A stretch of DNA of 64,000 nucleotides, taken from contig NZ_SWCO01000001.1 of the NCBI RefSeq assembly GCF_005117025.1, positions 248,001 through 312,000 of the forward strand, written 5' to 3'. Positions within the stretch are counted from its first letter, which is position 1. The number at the start of each line of letters is the position of its first letter. Position numbers and translations under genes: made by a program. Positions 28,161 through 37,735 of this stretch are shown here, piece after piece. The notes below the pieces were generated by a model, which saw only the letters and a list, made by a program, of their open reading frames with translations, was not told where the DNA came from and made no database searches. The DNA is from Alteromonas portus. Lineage in GTDB: Bacteria > Pseudomonadota > Gammaproteobacteria > Enterobacterales > Alteromonadaceae.

Positions 28161-28377
28161 TTCGCCCAAATTTTTTGTGTCGCTTAGCCTACCGTTATTT
28201 TGGGCAGTGTTTCGCTTGGCAATGTTAAGCACCGTCGCGTTCGGCCATTTATAGAAACGTCGAGTTCGGCAATGCTTCCAAGTAAGGCAGAGCGATGCGC
28301 CTGATGAACCGTCAGGCAACAGGTAGCCCGATAAAACCCAACGCAGCATTTCAAATTGCGAGAAAGAGAATTTTAAG

Positions 28378-29100
28378 ATGGGAAGAGCATTCGAAGTTCG
28401 TAAAAACGCCATGGCAAAAACTGCCGGCCAAAAAACTAAAGTTTATTCTAAATACGGTAAAGAAATTTACGTATGTGCGAAAAATGGTGGTGCCGATCCG
28501 GACACCAACCTTTCACTTCGCCGCCTAATGGAAAAAGCGAAAAAAGACCAAGTACCAAGCCACGTTATTGAAAAAGCGATTGATAAAGCCGCTGGTGGCG
28601 CTGGTGAAGACTTCCAGCCTATGCGCTACGAAGGTTTTGGCCCAGGTAACTGCATGGTAATTGTTGACTGCTTGTCTGACAATGCAAACCGCACCATCAC
28701 TGAAGTACGTAACTGCTTTACTAAAACTAACGCGAAACTTGGTGCACAGGGTGCGGTATCGCATATGTTCGATCACCAAGCAGTATTCCAGTTTGAAGGT
28801 GACGACGAAGACGCTATCCTAGAAGTGCTGATGGAAGCTGACGTAGACGTAACTGACGTTGAAGTAGAAGACAATAAAGTGACCGTTTATGCGCCGCACA
28901 CTGAATTCTATCAAGTAAAGACAGCGCTAACTGAAGCCTACCCAGACATTAGCTTTATTGCCGAAGAAATGAGCTGGATGCCTCAGACTGAAACTGAGAT
29001 TAGCGAAGAAGACATGCCTATGTTTGAAAAATTCATGGACATGCTTAACGACTGTGACGACGTACAAGACGTTTATCACAACGCGATTACGCCTAATTAA
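28378..29100 (+). CDS. YebC/PmpR (TACO1) family protein, YeeN-like
   Basis: A 240-residue member of the YebC family, long annotated as transcriptional regulators; more recent work points to a role in translation through difficult sequences. The N-terminus [31 protein letters not shown] and the [16 protein letters not shown] and RYEGFGPG segments are closer to E. coli YeeN than to YebC (which starts MAGHSKW). The C-terminus DDVQDVYHN is the shared family ending. All three domains look intact. Confidence 0.88.
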   Translation: MGRAFEVRKNAMAKTAGQKTKVYSKYGKEIYVCAKNGGADPDTNLSLRRLMEKAKKDQVPSHVIEKAIDKAAGGAGEDFQPMRYEGFGPGNCMVIVDCLSDNANRTITEVRNCFTKTNAKLGAQGAVSHMFDHQAVFQFEGDDEDAILEVLMEADVDVTDVEVEDNKVTVYAPHTEFYQVKTALTEAYPDISFIAEEMSWMPQTETEISEEDMPMFEKFMDMLNDCDDVQDVYHNAITPN

Positions 29101-29129
29101 AATGCGAATATATTTCGTTTTTTAATGTG

Positions 29130-29156
29130 AAAGCCCCTCAATAGAGGGGCTTTTCG
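29130..29156 (+). terminator. Rho-independent terminator after the YebC-family gene
   Basis: AAAGCCCCTC (29130-29139) with GAGGGGCTTT (29144-29153), loop AATA, then T. Confidence 0.88.
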
Positions 29157-29187
29157 TTATAAACAGGATGTTATCTTAGTTTTACTT

Positions 29188-31077
29188 TTATTCAGCTAGA
29201 CGCTTAATTAAATCATCCCAAAGTAAGGGGCGAGATAAGAAATACCCCTGTGCCCAGTCACAGCCATGTCTCTTTAAGTAGTTTAACTGCTCTTCAGTTT
29301 CAACTCCTTCCGCGATAACCCGTAAACCGTAAAGCTCCGCAAGGTTTTGTATAATCAAAACCATTTTGCTTCGTGGCTCTTTTTCAGAAAATAAATCACT
29401 AACAAAAGAGCGATCAATCTTAAGGCAGTCGGCGGGGTAGTGGATAAGTTGGCTGAATGCGGTATAACCGGTTCCAAAGTCGTCGAGTGCTAAGGAAACG
29501 CCTAACTCATTTAACGCATTAAGGGTTTCTAAGCAGGTTTTATCTCCAGCAACCAATGCGGTTTCAGTTACTTCCAATTCTACGCTACAAGGATTTACCT
29601 TGTGTGTTTCAAGTAAACGTTTAACCAGAGGTGGAAAGTTTTCGTTGTGTAACTCAACGCCAGATATATTGATGCACATCTTTCCTGTGAAGTTGTGTTG
29701 CTGCTGCAATACTACAAGTCTTTGCAAAGCGTGCTCTAGTACCCATAAATCAATTTCTTTTATAAGCCCTGTTGATTCGGCAACCGGAATAAATTGATCA
29801 GGCCCTATACCTTCTAGCTCAGGGGCTTTACATCTAAGCAGTGCTTCAATGGCAACAATATCATCGTTATCACAATTGAAAATGGGCATGAATGCCAAAG
29901 TGAATTGGTGGTTCTCCAGCGACGACCTTAATCCATTCTCTATTTTTTGGCGTTGTTTGATGGTTTCCGCAATCTCTTGGGTAAAAAATTTATAACAATT
30001 TCGACCGTTTTGTTTCGCGTCATACATTGCTGTATCAGCGTAATGAAGTAGTTCACTGGGCTCTACTGTGTCATCGGGGAAAACAGCAATACCAATACTG
30101 GCGTAAGTTAGGTGAGTAATACCATCCACCTCGAAGCCACCGTCGAAAATGTTTAAAATCCGTGCTGCCACTGTACCCGCGTCGAACGTATCTTTAATAT
30201 TTGGTAGCAGTACCACGAATTCGTCACCCGCAAGCCTGGCAATACTCTCCTCTTGAGGTTTCAGTACTTGGTCTGACGGACGGATTTCGCTCCATAACTT
30301 TTCACTAAACTTGAGTAAGAGTTTGTCACCCATTTCATGACCATACTGATCATTAACCTGTTTGAAGTTATCTAGGTCTATATAAAGTAGCCCAACTTTT
30401 TGTTTATCTTTGAAGGCTCTTTCGATAACTCGTTGTAAGTTTGTTTTGAAATTCCACCTGTTCGGAAGACCGGTTAACGTGTCGTAAAACGCCATTTGCC
30501 TGATGTCATCGTCGTGCAGTTTAATGATCGTCTCGTACGACTGCTCTTCAGAACGTAATGCGGCAAGACAAATTAGATTCAAAGCCAATGTTGTTAGAAT
30601 AAAACGTATGGCTTCGACTAGGGTGTAGCTCGTCATTAGTAAGCTAGAAAGTGGCGTAAATAAAAGAAGAATACTGGTAATACTAAAAATGCAGAAGACG
30701 ACAACCGCAGGCCAAAAACGATTAATAAATAAGTTAATTGCCGCAATGGGATATATCCACAACATGCCGGTGTTGTCCTTTCCCCCTGTAATAAGCAGGC
30801 TCATGGACAAAACAAACAATATACCGCTTAACACAATGGCGGCTCTTTCAACATTACCTGTGCGCTTTAAAAGATAAAGATTGACCAAGCCAACTATCGC
30901 GCTACTTACCAATATGGTTCCAAGCAATAAGGCGTGGTTATATAGGCTTAGGCTTCCTAATGCGAACAGAAAGATTACACCTATAACAGTTAAAATCTGA
31001 CAAAGCGCAAACCGCCGTCGATGCCGAACCTGCATCATCTCTTTTTGCCCTGTGGTAGTTTCGTGGGTTTGGCTCAT
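29188..31077 (-). CDS. Membrane-bound GGDEF-EAL cyclic-di-GMP protein
   Basis: A 629-residue protein. Six or so hydrophobic segments (about 22-170) form a membrane sensor region like MASE types but not firmly classified. The GGDEF domain (about 198-360) has AGDEF at 283-287, compatible with cyclase activity. An RPSD sequence that could be the inhibitory site is separated from the active site by about 8 extra residues. The EAL domain (about 385-629) has EALLR (411-415), DDFGTGYTAF and KIDRSFV, so phosphodiesterase activity is plausible. It is monocistronic; the net direction of c-di-GMP change cannot be predicted. Confidence 0.92.
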   Translation of the reverse strand: MSQTHETTTGQKEMMQVRHRRRFALCQILTVIGVIFLFALGSLSLYNHALLLGTILVSSAIVGLVNLYLLKRTGNVERAAIVLSGILFVLSMSLLITGGKDNTGMLWIYPIAAINLFINRFWPAVVVFCIFSITSILLLFTPLSSLLMTSYTLVEAIRFILTTLALNLICLAALRSEEQSYETIIKLHDDDIRQMAFYDTLTGLPNRWNFKTNLQRVIERAFKDKQKVGLLYIDLDNFKQVNDQYGHEMGDKLLLKFSEKLWSEIRPSDQVLKPQEESIARLAGDEFVVLLPNIKDTFDAGTVAARILNIFDGGFEVDGITHLTYASIGIAVFPDDTVEPSELLHYADTAMYDAKQNGRNCYKFFTQEIAETIKQRQKIENGLRSSLENHQFTLAFMPIFNCDNDDIVAIEALLRCKAPELEGIGPDQFIPVAESTGLIKEIDLWVLEHALQRLVVLQQQHNFTGKMCINISGVELHNENFPPLVKRLLETHKVNPCSVELEVTETALVAGDKTCLETLNALNELGVSLALDDFGTGYTAFSQLIHYPADCLKIDRSFVSDLFSEKEPRSKMVLIIQNLAELYGLRVIAEGVETEEQLNYLKRHGCDWAQGYFLSRPLLWDDLIKRLAE

Positions 31078-31495
31078 ATCAGTGTAAAATTATCAAATAT
31101 TTGTATGGAGTAGTTGGAAGCGTTGGTCGTAAGGACGATATATTACTTTATTAATAATAGGTGAGTAATTGGAGCTTATCAATGAACCTTTAGTTGATGA
31201 AAATTGTGAAAAAGTGTCGATATTACTTGCTCTTACATTAGTTTTGTCTAATTAAATGAGTGTTGAAATTTGACGCTTCGCCAGAGTAATCTATTTTGAG
31301 CGCTATTAACATTACCTCCCACCATTAGTAAGCATATTATTAAACTATGCTTCCGTTTACCTCTACATTTCGAAACTATTGTCAAAAATAATTTGAAACT
31401 GATTCGCCTTTTATCGGGCTTATCATTGAAAAGCTGAATCGATAACATACGCTCAACTTTTGATTTGATCCCGACTATGTATTGAGGAGTTAGTA
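31078..31495. other. Intergenic region without supported gene
   Basis: AT-rich divergent region between the GGDEF-EAL gene and the nitroreductase. A minus-strand open frame at 31248-31508 lacks a ribosome binding site and family resemblance and overlaps the nitroreductase start, so it is not called. No clear promoter. Confidence 0.4.
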
Positions 31496-32152
31496 GTGTC
31501 TCATCCAATTATTGAAGATTTAAACAAGCGCTATACCGTAAAGCAGTACGATGTTAACAAGCGTATTTCAGCCGACGAGCTAACCACAATACTTGAAGCA
31601 TTGAGATTATCAGCGTCTTCAATTAATTCACAACCGTGGAAATTCGTTGTAGTGGAAAGCGACGAAGCTAAACAGCGCCTACATGATAGTTTTGCCAATA
31701 AACATCAGTTTAATCAGCATCACGCAAAAGAAGCGTCGCATACTATTTTGTTTGCCTATGATCCTAAATTCACTAAAGAGAAATTTGTTAAGCGTGTTGA
31801 TGCAGAAGTATCTTCTGGTCACTTACCAGAAGATATGCGTGAGAACTTCATGGGCGCTTACGCATTTGCTGAAGCGAACACCGATGATAAGGGTAATAAC
31901 GCGGCGTGGACTAAAGCTCAAGTTTATCTGGCACTAGGTAACGTGCTACATACTTTAGCTCGCCTGGGGATCGCTTCCACACCTATGGAAGGGGTTGATC
32001 CTGAATTACTTGGTGAGTTGTTTAAAGATGAACTTGATGGTCATATTTGCGAGGTAGCACTTGCCATGGGTTACCCTGATACTGAGAAAGATTGGAATCA
32101 CGGTCTTCCAAAAGCGCGCTTGGCGAAAGAAGACATAATTGCAATCGTGTAA
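31496..32152 (+). CDS. NAD(P)H-dependent nitroreductase family oxidoreductase
   Basis: A 218-residue FMN-dependent oxidoreductase of the NfsB/FRase I-like family, reducing quinones, flavins or nitro compounds. FMN-binding features: RYTVKQYDVNKRIS at the N-terminus, RLSASSINSQPWKFVVVES (phosphate and flavin contacts), KAQVYLALGNVLHTLARLGIASTPMEGVDP, and ALAMGYPDTEKDWN near the end. GTG start at 31496 with GAGGAG 6 bases upstream. Physiological substrate unknown. A terminator follows at 32223. Confidence 0.9.
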   Translation: MSHPIIEDLNKRYTVKQYDVNKRISADELTTILEALRLSASSINSQPWKFVVVESDEAKQRLHDSFANKHQFNQHHAKEASHTILFAYDPKFTKEKFVKRVDAEVSSGHLPEDMRENFMGAYAFAEANTDDKGNNAAWTKAQVYLALGNVLHTLARLGIASTPMEGVDPELLGELFKDELDGHICEVALAMGYPDTEKDWNHGLPKARLAKEDIIAIV

Positions 32153-32222
32153 CTTGTATTGGCAAGGTGGCGCTAAAGTAAATGTACGTCACCCGTAAAT
32201 ACGAAAAATGCGAATTGTCAGA

Positions 32223-32248
32223 AGAGTCCTTAAATTGGGCTCTTTTTA
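32223..32248 (+). terminator. Rho-independent terminator after the nitroreductase gene
   Basis: AGAGTCC (32223-32229) with GGGCTCT (32237-32243), 7-base loop, T run. It isolates the nitroreductase from the small membrane protein gene that follows. Confidence 0.75.
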
Positions 32249-32334
32249 TTATAGCGATTGAATTTGCTTTTTTAGCCCCCATTTCCCTCCATTGACAACT
32301 CACAACTGTTACCTCTAACTGCGATGGAATTCTG

Positions 32335-32712
32335 GTGAATACAGTCTTTAAACGCTTTTACCCCTCTACATTTGCGCCTTTCCTCATGGCGTGGGTATTG
32401 TCGTATGTGGTTGTGAGTACCGGGTTTCAGCCACTTGATGTAGCGAATAGTGCTGAGGTAACGTCGCAGTCACCGCTTGCTAAGTTTGTTCATAACCCGC
32501 ACAGCTACTCTCTTCGGTTTAACGCCAGCAAGCTGACGGACAACAACAGTGAGCAGCCTACCGATGCCGATCTCTTTGGGCCAATACCTGCTTCGTTGCA
32601 CTTGGCTTATGTCGGCCTTTTTGCTGTCAGTACACGTTCAGCAGACGTCCCTTTTCAGTCACAAAAGTGGGTTAAACCAAGCCCTCGCGCACCACCTTCT
32701 ATCCTGATTTAA
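32335..32712 (+). CDS. Small RAPP-tailed membrane protein upstream of secDF
   Basis: A 125-residue protein of unknown function, GTG start (GGAATTCTG directly before it). One N-terminal hydrophobic segment (about 13-31, FAPFLMAWVLSYVVVSTGF) acts as anchor or uncleaved signal; the rest would be periplasmic. Features shared with the product at 52447: an acidic NNSEQPTDADLF-like stretch in the middle and a C-terminal W-x-K ... RAPP tail (here KWVKPSPRAPPSILI). It lies 85 bases before a fused SecDF with a hairpin between, which suggests a partner or regulator of that RND-fold protein. This is inference. Confidence 0.65.
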   Translation: MNTVFKRFYPSTFAPFLMAWVLSYVVVSTGFQPLDVANSAEVTSQSPLAKFVHNPHSYSLRFNASKLTDNNSEQPTDADLFGPIPASLHLAYVGLFAVSTRSADVPFQSQKWVKPSPRAPPSILI

Positions 32713-32734
32713 CAACTCATATGCGTCAACATGG

Positions 32735-32755
32735 GAGCACACCTGTCGTGTTCTC
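32735..32755 (+). promoter_or_regulatory. Hairpin between the RAPP protein gene and secDF
   Basis: GAGCACAC (32735-32742) pairs with GTGTTCTC (32748-32755) with one mismatch and a 5-base loop. No T run; probably an intercistronic RNA structure, not a terminator. Confidence 0.4.
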
Positions 32756-32797
32756 AAATTTGGCGACCTTGCAAACATTATTATTCAGGATTTCAAA

Positions 32798-35374
32798 ATG
32801 GCACGATTTTCATTTCGTGGCTTAGTGTATGTGCTCATCGTTATGCTCGGTTTACTGAGTGCTGCGCCCAACATATTGCCACAATCAATTAAACAGCAGT
32901 TACCTACATGGTACACCTCTTCCACACTATCGTTAGGCTTAGATTTACAAGGTGGCTCACACCTACTTTTAGCCGCAGACACCAACGCATTGTTTGAAAA
33001 GCAGCTCAATAGTTTTTCAAGCGACTTGTTTACTGCATTGCGTAGTCAAAATGTGCGCTATACAAAAACGTCTCACTCACTTACCCATAAAACGGGAAGC
33101 CACAGTAGTCCAGGTAGCGTTGTCTTTACGTTGCGTAATCCAGACGACGTAAGAAAAGTAAAAGACACGGCATATCAAATTTCTGCTCAGCCAAGTGGTT
33201 CAAGCGCACTTGATGTTACGATAAAGCAAAATACCGTTACTCTTACGCTTAACGAGCTATATACCGAACAACTCATTAAAGACACGTTAAGTCGAAGTGT
33301 AGAGGTAGTTCGCAAGCGCTTGAACGAAACGGGCCTCACTGAGCCTAGCGTTACGCTACAAGGTAAAGACGCCATATTAGTTCAGATGCCTGGTATGTCT
33401 GACCCCACTCAAGTTAAAAAATTACTGGGCACTACCGCACAAATGACCTTTCACTGGGCGGCAAATAGTCAGTCTGAGCAGGTGATGAATAAGCAAGATA
33501 TGGCGGGGAATACCTATCGCTTAGAACAAAAAGTAGCGCTAGAAGGTGAACACATTACCGATGCGGCAGGCGTATTAAGCAGCGAGACTGGCCAGCCAGT
33601 GGTGACGTTTCGTTTAGACAGCGCAGGTGCCAAACAGTTTGCCACTATGACCCGTGACAATATTGGCCGTGTGCTTGCTATCGTACTTGACGACAAAGTG
33701 GTTACTGCCCCCGTTATAAATAGCGTGATCCCAGGTGGTCGTGGTGAAATAACCGGTAACTTTACGTTGCCCGAAGCAGGCAACACCGCATTGATGCTTC
33801 GCACAGGTGCGCTACCTGTACCACTTACCATAATAGAAGAACGCTCGGTGGGGCCTGATTTAGGCAGTGATGCAATTCAAACCGGTGTTGAAAGTGGCGT
33901 GGCAGGTGCGTTACTGGTATTAGCGTTTATGGTGGCGATTTACGGCAGGTGGGGTGCTATCGCAAGCTTTGCTTTGTGTATCAACATGGCACTGGTGTTT
34001 GGCGCATTAACCCTGTTTGGTGCAACCCTGACGTTACCGGGCATTGCAGGTTTGATCTTAACCATGGGCATGGCGGTAGACGCCAACATATTGATTAATG
34101 AACGTATTCGTGAGGAAAGTAAAAAAGGGCGTCCGGCAGCCAGTGCAATACAAGTAGGTTTTGATAAAGCGTTCGCAACTATTGTAGATTCAAACTTCAC
34201 CACATTAATTGCAGTAAGCTTGTTGTTTATGTTTGGCAGCGGCCCCATCAAAGGGTTTGCTATTACTATTGCTCTTGGCCTGGTGTCCTCGGTATTTACT
34301 GCAGTCGCTTTAACTAAAATGCTGATGCTTAGAGTGGTTAAGTCGAAGCAAAAGAATACGCAAGATCGCGCGCAGCAGCGCCTTCCTTTGCACTTCTCAT
34401 CCCCCTTTTTGCGGTTAACCGATAAGCTTAGCGGTATTAATTTTCTGGCAAGACGCAAAGTTGCACTCGCTGTTTCTGTCGTGCTTACGGTGCTTTCAAT
34501 CGGACTATTTGCTAAGCCTGGCTTACATTATGGCGTAGACTTTACCGGTGGTACTATGATTGAACTGACCGCGCCAAGCCTTTCTACCGATGAGCTGCGC
34601 AATGTCATTCAAAGTAATGGTTTTGAGCAGATAGCAATCCAAGAATATGGCAGTGAGCATCACTATTTATTGCGGGCCCCTGTTTTAGATAGCGGTGGTG
34701 AGCTTGAAAATAGCAACGCAAAGCAGACTGACGCACTAAAACGTGCGATTTCGCAAGCCGACAGTGAGGTACGCTTTGATAAAATAGATATGGTTGGACC
34801 TAAAGTAAGTGGGGGCTTTGCTGAGCTATCAATTTTAGCATTGCTTATAGCCGGTGGCGGTATGCTCGTGTACCTGTGGGCGCGTTTTGAAGCGCACTTT
34901 GCCACCGCTGCGCTACTTACCGTAATACTCGATTTAACCAAAACCATTGGCTTTTTCGCGCTAACGGGCATTGAATTTAACTTAACGGCTGTCGCGGCAC
35001 TGTTGGCACTAATCGGTTACTCTATAAATGATAAGGTGGTAGTACTTGATCGCATCCGTGAACTATTGCGGTTAGACTCGAACAAGCCATTAGCTGATAC
35101 TATTAATGAAGCCGTGAACAGCACGTTAAGCCGTACTGTATTTACTTCTGTTACCACGCTGCTAGCCCTGCTTCCTATGGCTATTTTTGGTGGTGATGCA
35201 GTAGAAAGTTTTGCGGTGCCTATGGTTTTTGCTGTCGTAATTGGCACGTCTTCAACCTTGTTTATTACCTCCACTTTGCTGTATTTATTGGGAAGTAGGC
35301 GAGAGAAGCAAGGTAAAGCGCAGTTAAAGCCCACTGCAGAGGAAATTAAGGCTTCGTTGTCGCACATCCCTTAG
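32798..35374 (+). CDS. secDF: Fused protein translocase subunit SecDF
   Basis: An 858-residue natural fusion of SecD (1 to about 530) and SecF (about 540-858), RND-fold membrane proteins that use the proton gradient to complete Sec export. SecD markers: first helix, then LGLDLQGGSHLLLAAD, the periplasmic P1 region, and GMAVDANILINERIREE with the conserved Asp/Arg. SecF markers: GVDFTGGTMIEL, and ALIGYSINDKVVVLDRIREL. Most gammaproteobacteria encode separate secD and secF after yajC; this copy is neither preceded by yajC nor split, so it may be an additional, specialised translocase component. Start ATG 32798. Confidence 0.9.
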   Translation: MARFSFRGLVYVLIVMLGLLSAAPNILPQSIKQQLPTWYTSSTLSLGLDLQGGSHLLLAADTNALFEKQLNSFSSDLFTALRSQNVRYTKTSHSLTHKTGSHSSPGSVVFTLRNPDDVRKVKDTAYQISAQPSGSSALDVTIKQNTVTLTLNELYTEQLIKDTLSRSVEVVRKRLNETGLTEPSVTLQGKDAILVQMPGMSDPTQVKKLLGTTAQMTFHWAANSQSEQVMNKQDMAGNTYRLEQKVALEGEHITDAAGVLSSETGQPVVTFRLDSAGAKQFATMTRDNIGRVLAIVLDDKVVTAPVINSVIPGGRGEITGNFTLPEAGNTALMLRTGALPVPLTIIEERSVGPDLGSDAIQTGVESGVAGALLVLAFMVAIYGRWGAIASFALCINMALVFGALTLFGATLTLPGIAGLILTMGMAVDANILINERIREESKKGRPAASAIQVGFDKAFATIVDSNFTTLIAVSLLFMFGSGPIKGFAITIALGLVSSVFTAVALTKMLMLRVVKSKQKNTQDRAQQRLPLHFSSPFLRLTDKLSGINFLARRKVALAVSVVLTVLSIGLFAKPGLHYGVDFTGGTMIELTAPSLSTDELRNVIQSNGFEQIAIQEYGSEHHYLLRAPVLDSGGELENSNAKQTDALKRAISQADSEVRFDKIDMVGPKVSGGFAELSILALLIAGGGMLVYLWARFEAHFATAALLTVILDLTKTIGFFALTGIEFNLTAVAALLALIGYSINDKVVVLDRIRELLRLDSNKPLADTINEAVNSTLSRTVFTSVTTLLALLPMAIFGGDAVESFAVPMVFAVVIGTSSTLFITSTLLYLLGSRREKQGKAQLKPTAEEIKASLSHIP

Positions 35375-35485
35375 GCGACACAAGTTCCTTAACCTTAGGC
35401 CTTGCCGCTTTTTGTCACTCAATACCCTTTGTATCTCAATACTTTGAAACAAAAACGCGATAAGGTAGCAGTATTAACAGGAATC

Positions 35486-35532
35486 CTTGATGCGTGCACG
35501 CATATCCGTATATTTTGCGTGTGAGCATCAAG
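35486..35532 (+). promoter_or_regulatory. Leader hairpin before the antiporter gene
   Basis: Outer stem CTTGATGC (35486-35493) with GCATCAAG (35525-35532), inner stem ACGCA (35498-35502) with TGCGT (35516-35520). The 5' side also contains the palindrome TGCGTGCACGCA (35491-35502). It ends 6 bases before the AAGGAA ribosome binding site of the downstream gene. Confidence 0.5.
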
Positions 35533-35550
35533 GGCAATAAGGAACGTATA

Positions 35551-37014
35551 ATGTTTGCAGTTGATCACATTATTTTACTTAGTGCAGTGCTTGCCATTTT
35601 GGGCGTGCTGGCCAGCAAGTTATCTCCGCGCTTTGGCGTACCTGTTTTGGTGTTGTTTTTGGGTGTAGGTATGTTGGCTGGTGAAGATGGTATCGGCCGA
35701 ATCTTCTTTGATAATGCCGATGCTGCGCACGCTATAGGTACTTTTGCTCTTATCCTCATTCTATTTGATGGCGGCCTGCAAACGTCAAGAAAATCTATCA
35801 TTCAGGCGTGGAAGCCCGCCGCTTTACTCGCCACCTTTGGAGTGATTGGTACGGCTGTACTCACTGGTATTGCCGCCATGGTTATTCTAGATCTCCCCCT
35901 TTATAAAGGATTATTACTTGGCGCTATTGTAGGGTCAACCGACGCAGCTGCGGTGTTTTCGGTTTTGCGCAACGCAGGTATACGCATTCCCGCTAAGATT
36001 AAATCGACACTGGAGCTGGAAAGTGCGTCGAACGATCCTATGGCCATATTCCTCACCATTGGCCTTATAACCCTTATCCAAGACAGCACCACTAAGCCAG
36101 TTGACTTACTCTCGCTCTTTGCCAGCCAAATGGGAGTGGGGGCAATAGTGGGCCTTGCCATTGGCGGTATTGCAGTATGGCTTTTCAGACGCGTCACCCT
36201 AATGGCCATCGGCTTATATCCCGTTTTTGTGATGTTGTTTGGCGTATTGTCTTTTGGTCTTGCTGCAAATTTAAATGGCAGTGGTTTCCTGGCTACTTTC
36301 ATTACGGGCGTTATCGTGGGGAATAGCCGCTTTGCTTATCAGCGCAATACATTTGTGTTTTTGGACGGACTGGCTTGGTTAGGGCAAATCGCTATGTTCG
36401 TTATATTGGGTTTATTGGTAACACCCACCGAACTCTTCGTTAATTGGAAAGAAGGGTTGCTTATTGCTTTTGTACTTATTTTTATTGCCCGACCGCTGGT
36501 GGTAATGCCTATTTTGTTGCTTTCAAAATTCTCGGTCAAAGCATCGCTACTTATATCATGGGTAGGATTACGCGGTTCAGTGCCAATTATTTTGGCCATA
36601 TTTCCGCTAATATTCGGCATGCCTTACGCTGAACTTATTTTTAATGTGGTGTTCTTTATCGTGCTTATTTCGGCCCTCTTGCAAGGTTCCACTTTACCTT
36701 TTGCTGCGCGTAAATTGGGCTTAGTGTTAGACGATGAGGTAAAGGAATCGAGCACGCTAGAAATTGTAAAAGTCGCCAAGAGCAAGCGCGAGCTTATAGA
36801 AATAGAAGTATCGAAGTTATCGCCGGCGTTAAATAAAACCATCGGTGAATTGTCGCTTCCTGATAATACGGTAGTGGCGATGATTGCCCGTGGTGAAGAA
36901 ACCCTTATACCTAAGGGCAGCACCAAGATAGAAACGGGCGATCAAATATTTATTATCACCAAACTACTCGATAAAAGCCGCGTTGAGCAATGCTTTTACA
37001 ACGAGCAGGAATAG
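35551..37014 (+). CDS. CPA1-family potassium (or sodium)/proton antiporter with TrkA-C domain
   Basis: A 487-residue antiporter of the NhaP2/CvrA type. About twelve hydrophobic helices span 1-400, including LFDGGLQTSRKSI and the ion-site segments GSTDAAAVFSVL and LESASNDPMAIFLTIGL, which carry the conserved Asp/Glu-Ser-Asn-Asp-Pro residues. The C-terminal RCK_C/TrkA-C domain (about 405-485) begins after ESSTLEIVKVAKSKRELIEIEV and would bind a cytosolic ligand. ATG 35551 with AAGGAA 6 bases upstream is chosen over an in-frame ATG at 35494 that lies inside the leader hairpin. The helix GLRGSVPIILAIFP is family-typical. Confidence 0.9.
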   Translation: MFAVDHIILLSAVLAILGVLASKLSPRFGVPVLVLFLGVGMLAGEDGIGRIFFDNADAAHAIGTFALILILFDGGLQTSRKSIIQAWKPAALLATFGVIGTAVLTGIAAMVILDLPLYKGLLLGAIVGSTDAAAVFSVLRNAGIRIPAKIKSTLELESASNDPMAIFLTIGLITLIQDSTTKPVDLLSLFASQMGVGAIVGLAIGGIAVWLFRRVTLMAIGLYPVFVMLFGVLSFGLAANLNGSGFLATFITGVIVGNSRFAYQRNTFVFLDGLAWLGQIAMFVILGLLVTPTELFVNWKEGLLIAFVLIFIARPLVVMPILLLSKFSVKASLLISWVGLRGSVPIILAIFPLIFGMPYAELIFNVVFFIVLISALLQGSTLPFAARKLGLVLDDEVKESSTLEIVKVAKSKRELIEIEVSKLSPALNKTIGELSLPDNTVVAMIARGEETLIPKGSTKIETGDQIFIITKLLDKSRVEQCFYNEQE

Positions 37015-37038
37015 GGTGCTATTGAAGGGCACTTCATG

Positions 37039-37044
37039 TAGAAT
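37039..37044 (+). promoter_or_regulatory. Putative -10 element of rnpB
   Basis: TAGAAT placed 7 bases before the expected 5' end of RNase P RNA; no good -35 hexamer at 16-18 bases upstream. Confidence 0.4.
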
Positions 37045-37050
37045 GCGCCG

Positions 37051-37400
<350 letters not shown>

Positions 37401-37597
37401 TCTTTTCCTCGACAGCGTTTATTAAGCGCTAGTCATCTATAGTTTTCAGGTAAAACCTCTGTCTGAAGGCATATTCTTTAAGATAAAATATTTTAACGTC
37501 TATTCTTGGGATACGATATTTGGTGCGGTTTCTACAGATTATCGCCAGCATTTTGAGATGAACTCACATCTATACACTCAATGCATGAGGATTTTTT

Positions 37598-37696
37598 ATG
37601 AGAGCACCTTTTATGAAAGCCTTTGTGAGAAGTGCGTCTAAAATGTCAAAAGAAGCGCCTATCAGGCTAATTACAAAACTATTAATCACAGTATGA
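37598..37696 (+). CDS. Possible 32-residue basic peptide
   Basis: A short open frame in the rnpB-EamA gap: ATG at 37598 preceded by GAGG (37587-37590) at 7-base spacing, stop at 37694-37696. The product has basic residues and a hydrophobic end (ITKLLITV) and could be amphipathic. No homology recognised. It could be a leader peptide for the transporter at 37736 or chance. The rest of 37401-37735 shows no gene or clear terminator. Confidence 0.2.
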   Translation: MRAPFMKAFVRSASKMSKEAPIRLITKLLITV

Positions 37697-37735
37697 TCAC
37701 TTCAAGACAAGTGAAAGCTAACTGAGAGAAATACA

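Noticed and set aside
31248-31508. 86-codon minus-strand open frame
   Set aside because: Overlaps the nitroreductase start, lacks a ribosome binding site and has no recognisable domain.
35494-35550. Upstream ATG for the antiporter
   Set aside because: It lies inside the leader hairpin and adds residues not typical for the family; ATG 35551 has a good ribosome binding site.
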